From Psychrobacillus insolitus (GTDB taxonomy: Bacteria; Bacillota; Bacilli; Bacillales_A; Planococcaceae), in the NCBI RefSeq assembly GCF_003254155.1, contig NZ_QKZI01000001.1, positions 1,397,714 through 1,461,713 of the forward strand: 64,000 bases of DNA, given 5' to 3'. This document shows positions 26,560 to 36,139 of the stretch, in pieces (positions within the stretch are counted from its first letter, which is position 1; the number at the start of each line of letters is the position of its first letter). Under the pieces are notes generated by a model, which was not told the DNA's origin, made no database searches, and saw nothing but the letters and a program-made list of their open reading frames with translations. A program made the position numbers and the translations under genes.

Positions 26560-27354
26560 TCACACTCCTGTCTCAAAGTTGGCATTGATTGTTCCAAGTC
26601 CGTCAAATGTTGCGGAGAAAGTATCTCCTGGTGATATGTGCATCGCTTGAGTGATGGCACCACTTAAAACTACTTCACCTTTTCGAATGATTTGATTTCT
26701 CTTCGCAATTTTGTTGGCCATCCAAGCAATAGCTACCGCAGGATTTCCCATCACAGCTGCTAGTGTACTAGTCGCAACTACTTCCCCATTTTGTCTAAAG
26801 ACAATTCCAGTCAAGCGTAAATCTATTGAATCTGGTGAAATAAACTGATTGCCTAAAATATACCGAGAAGAAGAGGAATTATCTGCAATTGCATCCAACA
26901 ACGTAAATTTAAATGCTTCAAAACGGCTATCAATCACTTCGAAAGCTGGAATGATATAATCCGTTGCATCGATTATTTGAGCTGGAGTAATATACGTTCC
27001 TACTACATCTTTCTTAAAAACAAAGGCAAGTTCTGGTTCTAATTTTGCATGAATAAAAGGAGCTAGAGAATGCGTTTCTCCTTCATTTAAGCTCATGTTT
27101 TTTAACAAAACACCATAAGAAGGTTCATGGACCCCCATCATTTGTTGTTTCGCTTTGCTTGTAAGACCTAATTTCCAACCAGAGAGGGTCGTATTTTCTT
27201 CCGCAATTTTCTTTTCAACAAGAAGTTCTTGCAGATCATATGCTTTATCTTCATCCAGTCCTGCATACTCATTTGCAAATTGAGGTAGTGTCTGTACATT
27301 CTTTTCTGCGTCAAATAAATTTTGTACAATGCCTTCAGTTGTGATTGTCTTCAT
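26560..27354 (-). CDS. 4-Oxalocrotonate decarboxylase (DmpH/XylI-like)
   Basis: 264 residues, the same length as Pseudomonas DmpH, from an ATG that overlaps the upstream stop (TGATG), 8 bases after GGGAGG. The segment DSRFEAFKFTLLDAIADNSSSSRYILG follows the DmpH pattern rather than the DmpE one. PKLEPELAFVF-type acidic residues bind the metal in this fumarylacetoacetate hydrolase-like fold. It decarboxylates 4-oxalocrotonate to 2-hydroxypenta-2,4-dienoate and usually forms a complex with the hydratase encoded just upstream. Confidence 0.85.
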   Translation of the reverse strand: MKTITTEGIVQNLFDAEKNVQTLPQFANEYAGLDEDKAYDLQELLVEKKIAEENTTLSGWKLGLTSKAKQQMMGVHEPSYGVLLKNMSLNEGETHSLAPFIHAKLEPELAFVFKKDVVGTYITPAQIIDATDYIIPAFEVIDSRFEAFKFTLLDAIADNSSSSRYILGNQFISPDSIDLRLTGIVFRQNGEVVATSTLAAVMGNPAVAIAWMANKIAKRNQIIRKGEVVLSGAITQAMHISPGDTFSATFDGLGTINANFETGV

Positions 27355-28145
27355 CAACTTTCCCTCCCATTTTCAAACGAAGCTGTAACTGTGCCGAGAT
27401 GAGCAAATTCTGCTGTAAATGTATCTCCATCTTGAATTTCTAAAGCAGCTGTAAAAGCACCAGATAAAACAATTTCTCCTGCTAATAGCGATACATTATA
27501 AGAAGACAAAGCATTAGCAAGCCATGCAATTGCATAAATGGGATTACCAAGTACCGCTGCTCCAGTTGCTGAATCGACATATTCCCCATTTTTTAAAACA
27601 TTCATGCCAAGACTAGTTAAATCTAAGCCTGCAAGTTTAGTAGGTTTACTTCCCATTACAACTAAAGCAGAAGATCCATTATCTGATACCGTATCTTCAA
27701 ATTTTATGTTCCAGTTTTCAATCCTACTATCAATAATTTCAATTGCCGGAACGATATAATCAGTCGCTTCAATTACATCAAGCGGAGTGATATTAGGCCC
27801 AACTAAATCTTTTTTTAAGACGAAAGCAATCTCACATTCTACTTTTGGTTGTACTAGTTTTTGAAGAGGAACCTTATCGCCATCCATATACATCATCGTG
27901 TCAAACAAATGACCATAGTCAGGTTGTTCCACTCCGAACATCGATTGAATCGCTTTACTTGTAGCACCGATTTTTTTCCCTACTACACGAGCTCCACCTT
28001 CTATTTTTTGTTCTACATATTGCAATTGAATATGATATGCATCAGATAAAGTTATGTCTGGAAAACGTTGTGTTAACGGTATTACAGGAATTTTTGATTG
28101 TTCCGCTTCTATTAATTCACTCGCTAATTGTCGGATAGAAACCAT
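27354..28145 (-). CDS. 2-Hydroxypenta-2,4-dienoate hydratase (DmpE/XylJ-like)
   Basis: 263 residues. GKKIGATSKAIQSMFGVEQPDYGHL, QPKVECEIAFVLKKDLVGPNIT and DSRIENWNIKFEDTVSDNGSS are close to DmpE/MhpD. It hydrates the dienoate to 4-hydroxy-2-oxovalerate. It starts after an intergenic terminator-like hairpin, so it may be made at a lower level than the upstream genes. The ATG follows GAGGGG. Confidence 0.87.
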   Translation of the reverse strand: MVSIRQLASELIEAEQSKIPVIPLTQRFPDITLSDAYHIQLQYVEQKIEGGARVVGKKIGATSKAIQSMFGVEQPDYGHLFDTMMYMDGDKVPLQKLVQPKVECEIAFVLKKDLVGPNITPLDVIEATDYIVPAIEIIDSRIENWNIKFEDTVSDNGSSALVVMGSKPTKLAGLDLTSLGMNVLKNGEYVDSATGAAVLGNPIYAIAWLANALSSYNVSLLAGEIVLSGAFTAALEIQDGDTFTAEFAHLGTVTASFENGRES

Positions 28146-28166
28146 ATGAGCACCCCTCTTTTTGTA

Positions 28167-28200
28167 GAAAAAAGCCGCTAATAAACTATATTAACGGCTA
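28167..28200 (-). terminator. Internal terminator or attenuator between dmpG- and dmpE-like genes
   Basis: On the minus strand AGCCGTTAATA pairs with TATTAGCGGCT around TAGTT, followed by six T. It lies inside the meta-cleavage gene set, which implies partial termination or a second promoter for the downstream five genes. Confidence 0.75.
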
Positions 28201-28208
28201 ACCTTTAT

Positions 28209-29219
28209 TTATCTCACTAATTGTTTTTGTGCTAACTCAATCGCTACATCTAAGATCCAGTCTTCTTGGCCTGCTACTGCATGCCTGCGACCTAATTCTT
28301 CAATGATAGAAACTGGATTTATGTTAAACTTAGCTGCTGCTTCTCTAACATGTAATAAAAAGCTATTATAAACACCTGCATACCCTGCTGCGAGATTATC
28401 ACGATCAATCACTAATGGATATTGGAAAACAGGAGCAATGATTTCTTCCGCAGTATCCATTAAAATAGTTAAATTAATGCCTGTTTCGATTTTCATTTTA
28501 TTGAGCACAGCAACTAATACTTCTGTCGGAGCATTACCAGCTCCTGCTCCTAATCCACGAAGTGTCCCATCTACTTGGTTAGCTCCAGCTTCTAAAGCAG
28601 CTATTGTATTACCAATAGCAAGTCCTAGATTATTATGGGCATGGAAACCAACATTAATAGATAGTGATTCTTTTAGTTTTGCTACACGTTCTCTTACACC
28701 TTCTGGTACAAGAGCACCTGCGGAATCCACTATATAGACACAGTCAGCTCCGTAACTTTCCATAAGTTTTGCTTGTTCAGCTAATACCGACGCAGGTTGA
28801 GTATGACTCATCATCAGAAATCCTACTGTTTCTAATCCACTTTTCTTTGCTTGTTCAAAGTATTGCTGTGTCACGTCTGCCTCTGTACAATGGACAGCAA
28901 TTCGTAGAACATCAATCCCAATATTAGCTGCTGTGATGATTTCTGGTCTTGTGCCGATTCCTGGAACAAAAAGAGATGCTATTTTAGAATCTTTTTTATT
29001 GGCTACTGCACTCTCAATTAGTTTCCATTCATCATGTGTCGAAAATCCTTGTTGAATCGTCGAACCACTCAGGCCAGCTCCATGACTTACTTCTATAATT
29101 GGTACATTCGCAGCTACCAGTTTGCTCACAATTTCCCCAACAAATTCAGGTGAAAAAGAGTGGCTGACTGCATGAGATCCATCTCGAAGTGTTGTGTCTG
29201 TCACTAATAATTTACTCAT
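28209..29219 (-). CDS. 4-Hydroxy-2-oxovalerate aldolase (DmpG/MhpE-like)
   Basis: 336 residues of the HMGL-like TIM-barrel family: DTTLRDGSHAVSHSF at residues 8-22 and the metal-binding GFHAHNNLGLAIGN. It splits 4-hydroxy-2-oxovalerate into pyruvate and acetaldehyde, and in known systems channels acetaldehyde to its partner dehydrogenase. The start overlaps the stop of that dehydrogenase gene by 4 bases, matching the known 1:1 complex. Confidence 0.93.
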   Translation of the reverse strand: MSKLLVTDTTLRDGSHAVSHSFSPEFVGEIVSKLVAANVPIIEVSHGAGLSGSTIQQGFSTHDEWKLIESAVANKKDSKIASLFVPGIGTRPEIITAANIGIDVLRIAVHCTEADVTQQYFEQAKKSGLETVGFLMMSHTQPASVLAEQAKLMESYGADCVYIVDSAGALVPEGVRERVAKLKESLSINVGFHAHNNLGLAIGNTIAALEAGANQVDGTLRGLGAGAGNAPTEVLVAVLNKMKIETGINLTILMDTAEEIIAPVFQYPLVIDRDNLAAGYAGVYNSFLLHVREAAAKFNINPVSIIEELGRRHAVAGQEDWILDVAIELAQKQLVR

Positions 29220-30127
29220 ACAATCACTCCTTTCTTTTTCAATATATGCGCTGCAAATTGTTCGCCTACTTGCACTGCAGCTGCTGTCATAATATCTAAA
29301 TTACCTGCGTAAGTCGGGAAGAAGTCTCCCGCACCTTCCACTTCATTTAGAATAATAACAGTTGGCAAATCACCCCATGGTGTATGGCGAATATCAATAT
29401 AAGGTGCTCTCTTTAAGCGATAACCGGGCACATACTTTTGAACTTCTTGCACAATCTGTTCGATCGATTCAATTACTGCTTTTTCATCTGCATTTTCTTC
29501 CAATACAGCATAAACAGTGTTGTTCATCATAATTGGTGGCTCCGCTGAGTTAATGACAGGAATTGCACGGGCACTTTTTGCTCCACCAATCTCTTGGCAG
29601 GCATTTGCAGTTGTAAGCGTAAATTCATCTAGATTTTGTCTCGTTCCAGGTCCGACTGATACGCTCGAAATCGTCGCTATAATTTCGCTATATTTGACTG
29701 GAGCAACTCGGTTCACAGCATATACAAGTGGCGTTGTTGCTTGACCACTACAAGAAATCATATTGACATTATCAAGCTCTAAATGATCTTTCAGATTAAT
29801 AGCTGGCACGACATAAGGTCCAACAGCTGCTGGAGTCAAATCAATCGCCACAATGCCTGCTTCTTTTAACAGCAAGGCATGTGTAATATGGGCTTTAGCA
29901 CTTGTTGCATCAAACACTATTTTGATATCATCATGTTCTAAAATACCGTGTATTCCTTCCGCAGTGATCGGAATCTGAAGTTCGTTTGCACGCTTTAGCC
30001 CTTCAGATTCAGGATCGATACCAGCCATTAAAGCCAGTTCCATAGATCCTTCTGTTTTTAACAATTTATACATTAAATCTGTTCCAATATTTCCAGAACC
30101 CAGTATCGCTACTTTAATTTTCTCCAT
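29216..30127 (-). CDS. Acetaldehyde dehydrogenase, acylating (DmpF/MhpF-like)
   Basis: 303 residues. NAD-binding AILGSGNIGTD is at residues 7-17, and the catalytic cysteine is C126 in NMISCSGQATTP. It converts acetaldehyde, NAD and CoA to acetyl-CoA. The ATG follows GAGGAGGT. It lies 15 bases after the dioxygenase gene. Confidence 0.93.
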   Translation of the reverse strand: MEKIKVAILGSGNIGTDLMYKLLKTEGSMELALMAGIDPESEGLKRANELQIPITAEGIHGILEHDDIKIVFDATSAKAHITHALLLKEAGIVAIDLTPAAVGPYVVPAINLKDHLELDNVNMISCSGQATTPLVYAVNRVAPVKYSEIIATISSVSVGPGTRQNLDEFTLTTANACQEIGGAKSARAIPVINSAEPPIMMNNTVYAVLEENADEKAVIESIEQIVQEVQKYVPGYRLKRAPYIDIRHTPWGDLPTVIILNEVEGAGDFFPTYAGNLDIMTAAAVQVGEQFAAHILKKKGVIV

Positions 30128-30142
30128 GCTGGACCTCCTCTT

Positions 30143-31135
30143 TTACTCTGCTACTGCTTTCAAAGCTACCGGTGCTGTGACAGGTGTCCCATAATTCCAA
30201 AATGAATCTGGGAATACTGCTCCAATCCATGTATCGCCGTTTCCTGGCACATCTTTCATTTCCCAAGTAATTGGCTGGAAATCAGGGTCTAAAATAAGAT
30301 ATCCTGCATCTCCGAAAAGCTCTACACGATTTCCACTTGGCTCATAAGCATACATACAGAAAGCTTGACTAATCCCGTGTTTGTTCGGTGGAATTTCAAT
30401 GAAATAACCATGGTCTTTCAAAATATCTGCTGCATCGTATAAGTTTTGAGGAACCCCGTACCAATAGCAAACATGATGCAACTTACCTTTTTGGCCTGTC
30501 GGTTCTTGCATAATAGCTAATTCGTGCACTAAATTAGATACGCTAATCCAAGCACCTAATACATATCCATCATCCACGATTTGTTCACGCAGCTTGAATC
30601 CTAAATTTTCAATTAAAAAGTTTGCATCTGCCGCTGGATTGGAAGACATTAAGTTTAGATGATCTAATCTGCGAACTGGAACTCCTTGTAGAGGTCGTTT
30701 TTGACTTCTAGAAAGTAATTTTGAACGATTTTCAACTGGACAATCGAAATAGTCTACTTCCCACAAAACTTCCATTAAATGACCATCTGGTGTAGTAAAT
30801 TGATATGCTGGTCCATGTCCATGCTGATCCGTTGACCAACCAATCCCGTTTCCACTTGCTTCCAACGCTTTTACTCTACGTTCAAGTGCTTGAGGAGAAG
30901 TTGTTCTCCATGCTACATGGCCTAGTCCTGGTTCATCAGCCTCTGTGACAATTAGCGAATATTTATAATTATCCTCATATGCTCTTAAATACGTTTGATT
31001 GCCTAATTGCTCGATTACTTGCATCCCTAACATATCCGTAAAAAATTTAATTGTTTCTTTTGGCTTATCCGATAATACCTCTACGTGTGCGATTTGTGCT
31101 ACATCAAAGATTGGTTCTATATGCAATTTTGTCAT
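30143..31135 (-). CDS. Catechol 2,3-dioxygenase (extradiol, type I)
   Basis: 330 residues from the ATG at 31135, 8 bases after GGAGG. Two vicinal-oxygen-chelate modules are present; the iron ligands are H159 (RRLDHLNL), H220/H221 ([11 protein letters not shown]) and E272 (SGNRVELFG). It opens the catechol ring between carbons 2 and 3 to the yellow 2-hydroxymuconic semialdehyde. The length is near that of PheB-type enzymes of thermophilic phenol-degrading bacilli and shorter than homoprotocatechuate enzymes. Substrate choice is inferred from the operon. Confidence 0.88.
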   Translation of the reverse strand: MTKLHIEPIFDVAQIAHVEVLSDKPKETIKFFTDMLGMQVIEQLGNQTYLRAYEDNYKYSLIVTEADEPGLGHVAWRTTSPQALERRVKALEASGNGIGWSTDQHGHGPAYQFTTPDGHLMEVLWEVDYFDCPVENRSKLLSRSQKRPLQGVPVRRLDHLNLMSSNPAADANFLIENLGFKLREQIVDDGYVLGAWISVSNLVHELAIMQEPTGQKGKLHHVCYWYGVPQNLYDAADILKDHGYFIEIPPNKHGISQAFCMYAYEPSGNRVELFGDAGYLILDPDFQPITWEMKDVPGNGDTWIGAVFPDSFWNYGTPVTAPVALKAVAE

Positions 31136-31160
31136 TTTATATTCCTCCAATTTTTTGGTT

Positions 31161-31637
31161 TTATGATGTTACATATTGCGGGTTCAACGAAGCATACTGT
31201 CCACTTGCAAATAATAATGGTTCTCCATCTTTCACATACACCTGTTCTGGATGTCCTAGAAAAATAGTATGATCACCAGCTTGGATTTCTTGCTCTACTC
31301 GACAGATGATTTGAACTAACGCACCTGCAACTACAGGAAATCCATTTGAAACATCAAATTGAAATGACTCTTCTACATTCACTTGTCCAGCAAAACGTTT
31401 GGAAATATCTAGTTGTTCTTTTGCTAAAATACTTACTCCGAACCGCTTGCTTTCTTGTATTAGTTTAAGAGTTTGTGCACGTTCTCCAATGGAAATAGCA
31501 ACTAGAGCAGGGTCTAATGATATCGACATAAAACCATTTGCGGTCATACCATGATAGTCACCATCAACATCCGTTGAAATCACTGTCACACCAGTGGCAA
31601 ACTTGCCCATCGCATTGCGAAATTCACGACTATCCAT
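31161..31637 (-). CDS. Flavin reductase component of the two-component monooxygenase
   Basis: 158 residues from the ATG at 31637 ([21 protein letters not shown]), about 10 bases after GAGGAG. This is the FMN-binding split-barrel family (HpaC/PheA2-like), with [21 protein letters not shown] and a C-terminal [11 protein letters not shown]. It supplies reduced flavin to the oxygenase encoded 14 bases upstream. Confidence 0.88.
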   Translation of the reverse strand: MDSREFRNAMGKFATGVTVISTDVDGDYHGMTANGFMSISLDPALVAISIGERAQTLKLIQESKRFGVSILAKEQLDISKRFAGQVNVEESFQFDVSNGFPVVAGALVQIICRVEQEIQAGDHTIFLGHPEQVYVKDGEPLLFASGQYASLNPQYVTS

Positions 31638-31651
31638 TAAAAACCCACTCC

Positions 31652-33151
31652 TCAAGTAGTAGTAATTTTTTCTTTCCACGTTGCATTTGTCCAACCGTTC
31701 AAATCGTAATCACTCATCGCTTCATCAACTAAAGCTTTATGTGAAGCTGCGTTTCCGCTACCAATCGAATGATACATCGCTTCTAAGCGGATATTTTCAT
31801 GATTTCCTGCATAGTTCACTTCATATAACTCATGGCGACCACCAAACTCAGTTCCAATTGAATCCCAAACCATTTTCAACAATTTGACGCGTTCTACTGC
31901 CGTTACGCCAGTTCCCTTATAGTATTGATCTAAATAAGGACGAATTTCTGGATTTAAGAAATCAGATGCACTAGATGGCAATTGAATTAAACCACCAGCA
32001 ACGACTTGTTCAAAAATCTTTTTAACTTTTACCCACACCTCTGGGGCAAGAACACGATATGCAGTCGCTGCAACTCCACCAGGAACTAGAACACCATTAC
32101 GTCCTACATCTGGATTCGTCGCCATCGCTGTTGACAAACTCCAAATCATATTGCGAAGTGCTACAACTTCTCCGATATTCGCTTGAACACCTCGGAAACC
32201 ATTAGTACCAGATGCTTCTGTAGCTTTCATCAATAGACCAGTCATAAAGTCCAGCTTCACCCCTAAACGGGCACATCCATGAAAACTAAAGCGATTGACA
32301 AAATGTGTTTCTGCAACGAAATTATTCGACACTTCGACGTTGTTATACGCAAGAACATCTTCCCAAGGAATAAATACATTATCCAAAACAATTACTGCAT
32401 CATTTTCATCAAATCTGCTAGAAAGTGGATAATCGAATGGAGAACCATTTGTATATGCTTGAAGTTCATACGATTGTCTACTAATCATTTTTAGACCTGG
32501 CGCATTCATCGGAACTAAGAATATTAATGCATGGCTTATATCTCCATTACCCAGTTCTTTTGGACCATAATTTGCAACAAAATTATAATTAGTTAATGCA
32601 GCTGCTGTACCGACCATTTTGGCACCACTTACAATTATTCCGTTATCAAGTTCTTTCACTGCTCGTACAAAAACATCCTTGTTTTCATGGAGTGATTTTG
32701 AACGATCCATTTGAGGATTAATAACCGTATGATTAACAAATGGTAAATCTCTTGCAGCCTTGCGATACCATGCCTTTGCATTATCTTCAAACCCTACATA
32801 ATAATCTGAATATCCTTCCAAGTGACCTAAAAAGGAAGCTTTATAATCTGGTGTTCTTCCCATAAAACCAAAATTCAATTTTGACCATTCTACGATGGCA
32901 TCTCGTGCCCCTAACAAATCTTCAACAGAACGTGGAGTTTTGAAAAACTTATGTGTGCGATCTCCATACTCATTTATCGTTGTAAGCACATCTTGTTTTT
33001 CTGGATCATGCAAAGCGTCATACATGCGTGCATATGATTGAGCTGAATTACGATAAGCCGGATGTTGTGTGACATCATCAATTTTTTCACCGTTTAGAAA
33101 TACAACTCGACCGTCATTTAAGCTTTCCAAATACTCTTTACCTGTAAGCAT
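31652..33151 (-). CDS. Flavin-dependent phenol / 4-hydroxyphenylacetate hydroxylase, oxygenase component
   Basis: 499 residues, the full length of HpaB-family FADH2-dependent monooxygenases; it starts MLTGKEYLESLNDGR. It ortho-hydroxylates a phenol. With a catechol 2,3-dioxygenase and dmpF/G/E/H-type genes downstream, phenol itself (PheA1 role) is more likely than 4-hydroxyphenylacetate. Related enzymes also act on nitro- or chlorophenols. First gene of the operon; the ATG follows ATGGAGTGG. Confidence 0.85.
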   Translation of the reverse strand: MLTGKEYLESLNDGRVVFLNGEKIDDVTQHPAYRNSAQSYARMYDALHDPEKQDVLTTINEYGDRTHKFFKTPRSVEDLLGARDAIVEWSKLNFGFMGRTPDYKASFLGHLEGYSDYYVGFEDNAKAWYRKAARDLPFVNHTVINPQMDRSKSLHENKDVFVRAVKELDNGIIVSGAKMVGTAAALTNYNFVANYGPKELGNGDISHALIFLVPMNAPGLKMISRQSYELQAYTNGSPFDYPLSSRFDENDAVIVLDNVFIPWEDVLAYNNVEVSNNFVAETHFVNRFSFHGCARLGVKLDFMTGLLMKATEASGTNGFRGVQANIGEVVALRNMIWSLSTAMATNPDVGRNGVLVPGGVAATAYRVLAPEVWVKVKKIFEQVVAGGLIQLPSSASDFLNPEIRPYLDQYYKGTGVTAVERVKLLKMVWDSIGTEFGGRHELYEVNYAGNHENIRLEAMYHSIGSGNAASHKALVDEAMSDYDLNGWTNATWKEKITTT

Positions 33152-33201
33152 GAAACCACTCCATTTCGTTGTTTGATAATGTAGGCCTTACATTTGTTAT
33201 T

Positions 33202-33234
33202 ACTATATCCCGTATTGAAAGCGCTAACAATGAC
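33202..33234 (-). promoter_or_regulatory. Promoter with overlapping CcpA cre box, meta-cleavage operon
   Basis: TGAAAGCGCTAACA at 33216-33229 is a perfect match to the cre consensus TGWAANCGNTNWCA. On the minus strand TATAGT (33202-33207) and TTGTTA, 17 bases upstream, form a plausible -10/-35. The cre box overlaps the spacer and -35. The start codon lies about 50 bases downstream of the -10. This predicts carbon catabolite repression of aromatic degradation. Confidence 0.7.
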
Positions 33235-33339
33235 ACTAAGTGTTTGTAAAAACCTATTTAACCATCACTTAATGTTAGAAAATACAGAATGTTTAGTTTT
33301 ATATGGTTATTCTTGTTTTTGTGACAAAATGTGCTTTTT

Positions 33340-33445
33340 GGTGGGGGGGTTTGTCGCGTTGAGATGGTGGATTGTTGCGTTCGGGTGGGTTTTTGTCATG
33401 TTCATCTGTGGGATTGTCGCGTTCGTGGCGTGGATTGTCTCACTT
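33340..33445. repeat. Degenerate GATTGTCGCGTT repeat cluster
   Basis: The units TTTGTCGCGTT, GGATTGTTGCGTTC, GGGATTGTCGCGTTC and GGATTGTCTC lie within about 100 bases, upstream of the meta-cleavage promoter. Related GCGACAATCC units occur at 4546-4579 and, inverted, at 49384-49420. There is no coding evidence. Confidence 0.6.
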
Positions 33446-33571
33446 ATCCAGTTTCCTCCAGTTGAGAGGTGCTTTATGGAACCACGCACATGTGTTAGTC
33501 ACAAACCCAAGGGAAATTCGAGCAAAAACAGTCGTTGAGCCCGCTTCCTCCATTTAAATTAAAACCCAAAC

Positions 33572-33603
33572 AAAAAGCAGCCAATTATAGCTGGCTGCTT
33601 TTT
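33572..33603. terminator. Terminator after the SEC-C protein gene
   Basis: AAAAGCAGCCA and TGGCTGCTTTT pair around a short loop, with T/A runs on both sides, so it can act on either strand. Confidence 0.8.
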
Positions 33604-33629
33604 GTTTATTCTATTCTTTTATCGAATTC

Positions 33630-35453
33630 CTACACTAAGCCACTCAAAAGCGTGTAGATGATCTGTGCTTCTTCTTCGCTACCTGCTGCTACTGCTGCTG
33701 ATTTAGGGAAAGCTTGGGGAACAGGTTTGTCATCTAGTAGTTTCATTGCGAAATAATTCACTGCTAGCAATTCTCTCATCTCTTCGTGTATTAGGTTTTG
33801 TAATTTTTGCAAATAGACAAATAAATATATGAATATTGGGTCATTCTGGTCTTTATAATCATGTAAAATTTGTTGTGCTTCTTTGTATTTTTGGAGATGC
33901 AGTAATGTACTCACTGCTATATAGCGAACCCCTTGGTTATCATTTGGATTCAGTTTTAGTAATTTACTGAAATAACTGTTCGCTTCCTTGAAGTTGCCTT
34001 GTTCGAATTGCCACACCCCGTAAGTGAATAGCGCTCGTAAATATGGACGATTTTCTGCAAACGCCCATGCGATTTCATACGAATCATCAAATTGCTTCTT
34101 TGCTTCTGAAATTGCAAGCATGTACAATTCCTTTGCCTTATTCACATCTTCCGTCAATTCTGCTTGATGAAGGAGCACATCAGGATTAGTTGGATTCAGT
34201 AGTTCTGCTATCCTCCAGTGGTTTGCCCGAATTTTTTCCGTTTCAGCAAAATAACCTTCATATACATTTAACTGCGCATCTTCTTCTTTATTCTTCGGTT
34301 TGTAAGGCTTGTTCATAACTTTACTTAAATGTGCCTTTAGATCTGCTTCATTTTCCAATTCGTCGTTATCCAGATGTTTCATTAGTTCCCAGTTTTTAAA
34401 TTCCATAAGTCTTGGGTATGTGCCCAGCTCGAAAATGACGTTTCGTGGGATTTGTTCTTCTTCAAAGTCTTCATTAATTGAAATAAAAAACTCTTCCATT
34501 TCTTCGAAGTATTTTTGAATTGTAGAAGTAGATACTTCGAAGATTTCTGCAATTTTTTTGTTCGTCCATGGAAATTCAACAATAGATAAATATTCTTGCC
34601 CAAAACGAATTAATCCTGCAACAACTGACTCTGCTTTTCTAGGATTTGGAGAGACTTTCATGAGATATACTTTGAAAAAGTTTAAAAGGTTTTCTTCCTC
34701 AATTTCATATTCTTCTATGAAATCTTCCAATATAGTGAGCATTTCCACTTGTTTAAGCGTCATAATGGGTTGACTCTTTTTATTTAATAACACACAGCAC
34801 TCTAACCAGTGCTCATTGTAGAACTCTTGTGTGCTCAATTTAGTTTTCTTTGCAAACGCCTTAATGTCCTTCATCGCATCCTCTAGCCGATTTGGCAAGA
34901 AGGTAATACCAGAAATAACCATAATAGCATCTGCATCTTGTCTACTGTCAGGAAGGAACATCGACATCGCGTATTCGCCTATCCTCGGATTCACTTCATC
35001 TAGTTTTACTAAATTATAAATATGTCCATCGACAACATCTTTCAGTTTAATAAAACCATCTTCCATTTTTATCACTTCACCGATGATCACAAGCGGATGC
35101 TTCCACTGCTCCAACAATTTAATAATAGAAGGCCTTACCGCTTTTTGCAGCCGACGTTCAATATACTTGATCCAAATGTCTTGCCTTTTTACAAACAAGA
35201 AATGATCAACCGCTAAGTGGTCCACTTGATCAATAGGCAAAAATCCCTTTAACTCATTTTGCCATTTCGTCAAATGCATATTTAACTCAAACATATCCCT
35301 TTGTTCTGGATTCTCCAAATAAAATTGTTCCAATATCTGGAAAATGTGTTCATCGATTACTTCATTAATCGAAACAACTTCTTTTCCTCCGTGGCACTTC
35401 TTATATTTTTTTCCACTCCCGCAAGGACACGGGTCATTACGCCCAACATTCAT
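33630..35453 (-). CDS. SEC-C motif and TPR-like protein
   Basis: 607 residues from the ATG at 35453, 6 bases after AAAGGTGGG. The N-terminus GRNDPCPCGSGKKYKKCHG (residues 4-22) is a zinc-binding SEC-C motif as found at the end of SecA. A helical middle region contains a helix-turn-helix-like segment (NKKIAEIFEVSTSTIQKYFEEM). The C-terminal third has TPR-like pairs (FTYGVWQFEQGNFKEANSYFSKLLKLNPNDNQGVRY). Probably an adaptor or regulatory protein; no enzyme motif is visible. Monocistronic. Confidence 0.8.
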   Translation of the reverse strand: MNVGRNDPCPCGSGKKYKKCHGGKEVVSINEVIDEHIFQILEQFYLENPEQRDMFELNMHLTKWQNELKGFLPIDQVDHLAVDHFLFVKRQDIWIKYIERRLQKAVRPSIIKLLEQWKHPLVIIGEVIKMEDGFIKLKDVVDGHIYNLVKLDEVNPRIGEYAMSMFLPDSRQDADAIMVISGITFLPNRLEDAMKDIKAFAKKTKLSTQEFYNEHWLECCVLLNKKSQPIMTLKQVEMLTILEDFIEEYEIEEENLLNFFKVYLMKVSPNPRKAESVVAGLIRFGQEYLSIVEFPWTNKKIAEIFEVSTSTIQKYFEEMEEFFISINEDFEEEQIPRNVIFELGTYPRLMEFKNWELMKHLDNDELENEADLKAHLSKVMNKPYKPKNKEEDAQLNVYEGYFAETEKIRANHWRIAELLNPTNPDVLLHQAELTEDVNKAKELYMLAISEAKKQFDDSYEIAWAFAENRPYLRALFTYGVWQFEQGNFKEANSYFSKLLKLNPNDNQGVRYIAVSTLLHLQKYKEAQQILHDYKDQNDPIFIYLFVYLQKLQNLIHEEMRELLAVNYFAMKLLDDKPVPQAFPKSAAVAAGSEEEAQIIYTLLSGLV

Positions 35454-35581
35454 ATAAAACCCACCTTTTCTGATTATCATACCAGATTCTTCCGACACCT
35501 GTCTTTACCCAAATCTTCCCTTTTGATTTTTTCATCATAAAAATGGGTAACATAATAAAAATAGAAATGGGAGTGATGAAA

Positions 35582-35992
35582 ATGGCTAATGGAAATAGAC
35601 GTTCTCTACTAATCGGAGGAATTGCTGCCTTCGCAGTGATGTATTTGAACAAAAAGGACAATAAAGAAAAGGCGAAAACAGCGATGAAAAATACGAAAAC
35701 CAAAGTTGCATCTTATATGGATTCACAAAACCATAAACCAACACAAATGACAAAAGCCGGTTTCTCGGATCCAAATGACCCGGATGACAATCGCATGGTG
35801 GAAGAAGGTTCGATGACAAGCGTTCAATACTATAATGAAAAAGTGCAAGATACTGCGTCCAAATCAGCAGCAAAACAAGCTTTTCCAAAATCTCAACAAA
35901 AGAAAATTCCACAAAAACATGAGTCCTTACAAGCGGCAAATAATGAATCCCCTGCAAAACAAGAAAATACAAACCATAATGTAAGTAGTTAA
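35582..35992 (+). CDS. Small basic membrane-anchored hypothetical protein
   Basis: 136 residues from MANGNRRSLLIGG; an upstream ATG two codons earlier sits too close to GGGAGTG. There is one N-terminal hydrophobic helix (LLIGGIAAFAVMYL), then a lysine-, glutamine- and serine-rich disordered tail. A YtxH-like arrangement is possible, but I do not identify the family. It is divergent from the SEC-C gene and followed by a strong terminator. Confidence 0.65.
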   Translation: MANGNRRSLLIGGIAAFAVMYLNKKDNKEKAKTAMKNTKTKVASYMDSQNHKPTQMTKAGFSDPNDPDDNRMVEEGSMTSVQYYNEKVQDTASKSAAKQAFPKSQQKKIPQKHESLQAANNESPAKQENTNHNVSS

Positions 35993-36028
35993 GAAAAGCA
36001 AAAGCGCCCTTCTTCTATATGGACATAG

Positions 36029-36058
36029 AAGAGCTACGTGACAGTCACGTAGCTCTTT
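36029..36058 (+). terminator. Terminator after the basic membrane protein gene
   Basis: AAGAGCTACGTGAC and GTCACGTAGCTCTT pair perfectly around one base, followed by TTTTA on the plus strand. Confidence 0.8.
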
Positions 36059-36139
36059 TAGAATATGTTGTATTTTATTTTTGCGCATTTATGAAGTTGA
36101 ATAGAGTTCGTTTGAGGAACGCTTTCTTTTTTTATCCAA

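Noticed and set aside
31652..33151. 4-hydroxyphenylacetate degradation (hpa) pathway as the operon's main role
   Set aside because: The oxygenase family allows it. But DmpF/DmpG-type acetaldehyde dehydrogenase and aldolase, and a separate 4-oxalocrotonate decarboxylase with hydratase, fit catechol rather than homoprotocatechuate, and no HpaG or HpaI equivalents are seen.
33194..33538. 114-residue plus-strand frame upstream of the meta-cleavage operon
   Set aside because: It runs through the operon promoter, the cre box and the GATTGTCGC repeat cluster. It has no ribosome site and low-complexity composition.
35543..35972. 128-residue minus-strand frame opposite the small basic membrane protein
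   Set aside because: It is antisense to a gene with a good ribosome site, and its composition is unlike a protein.
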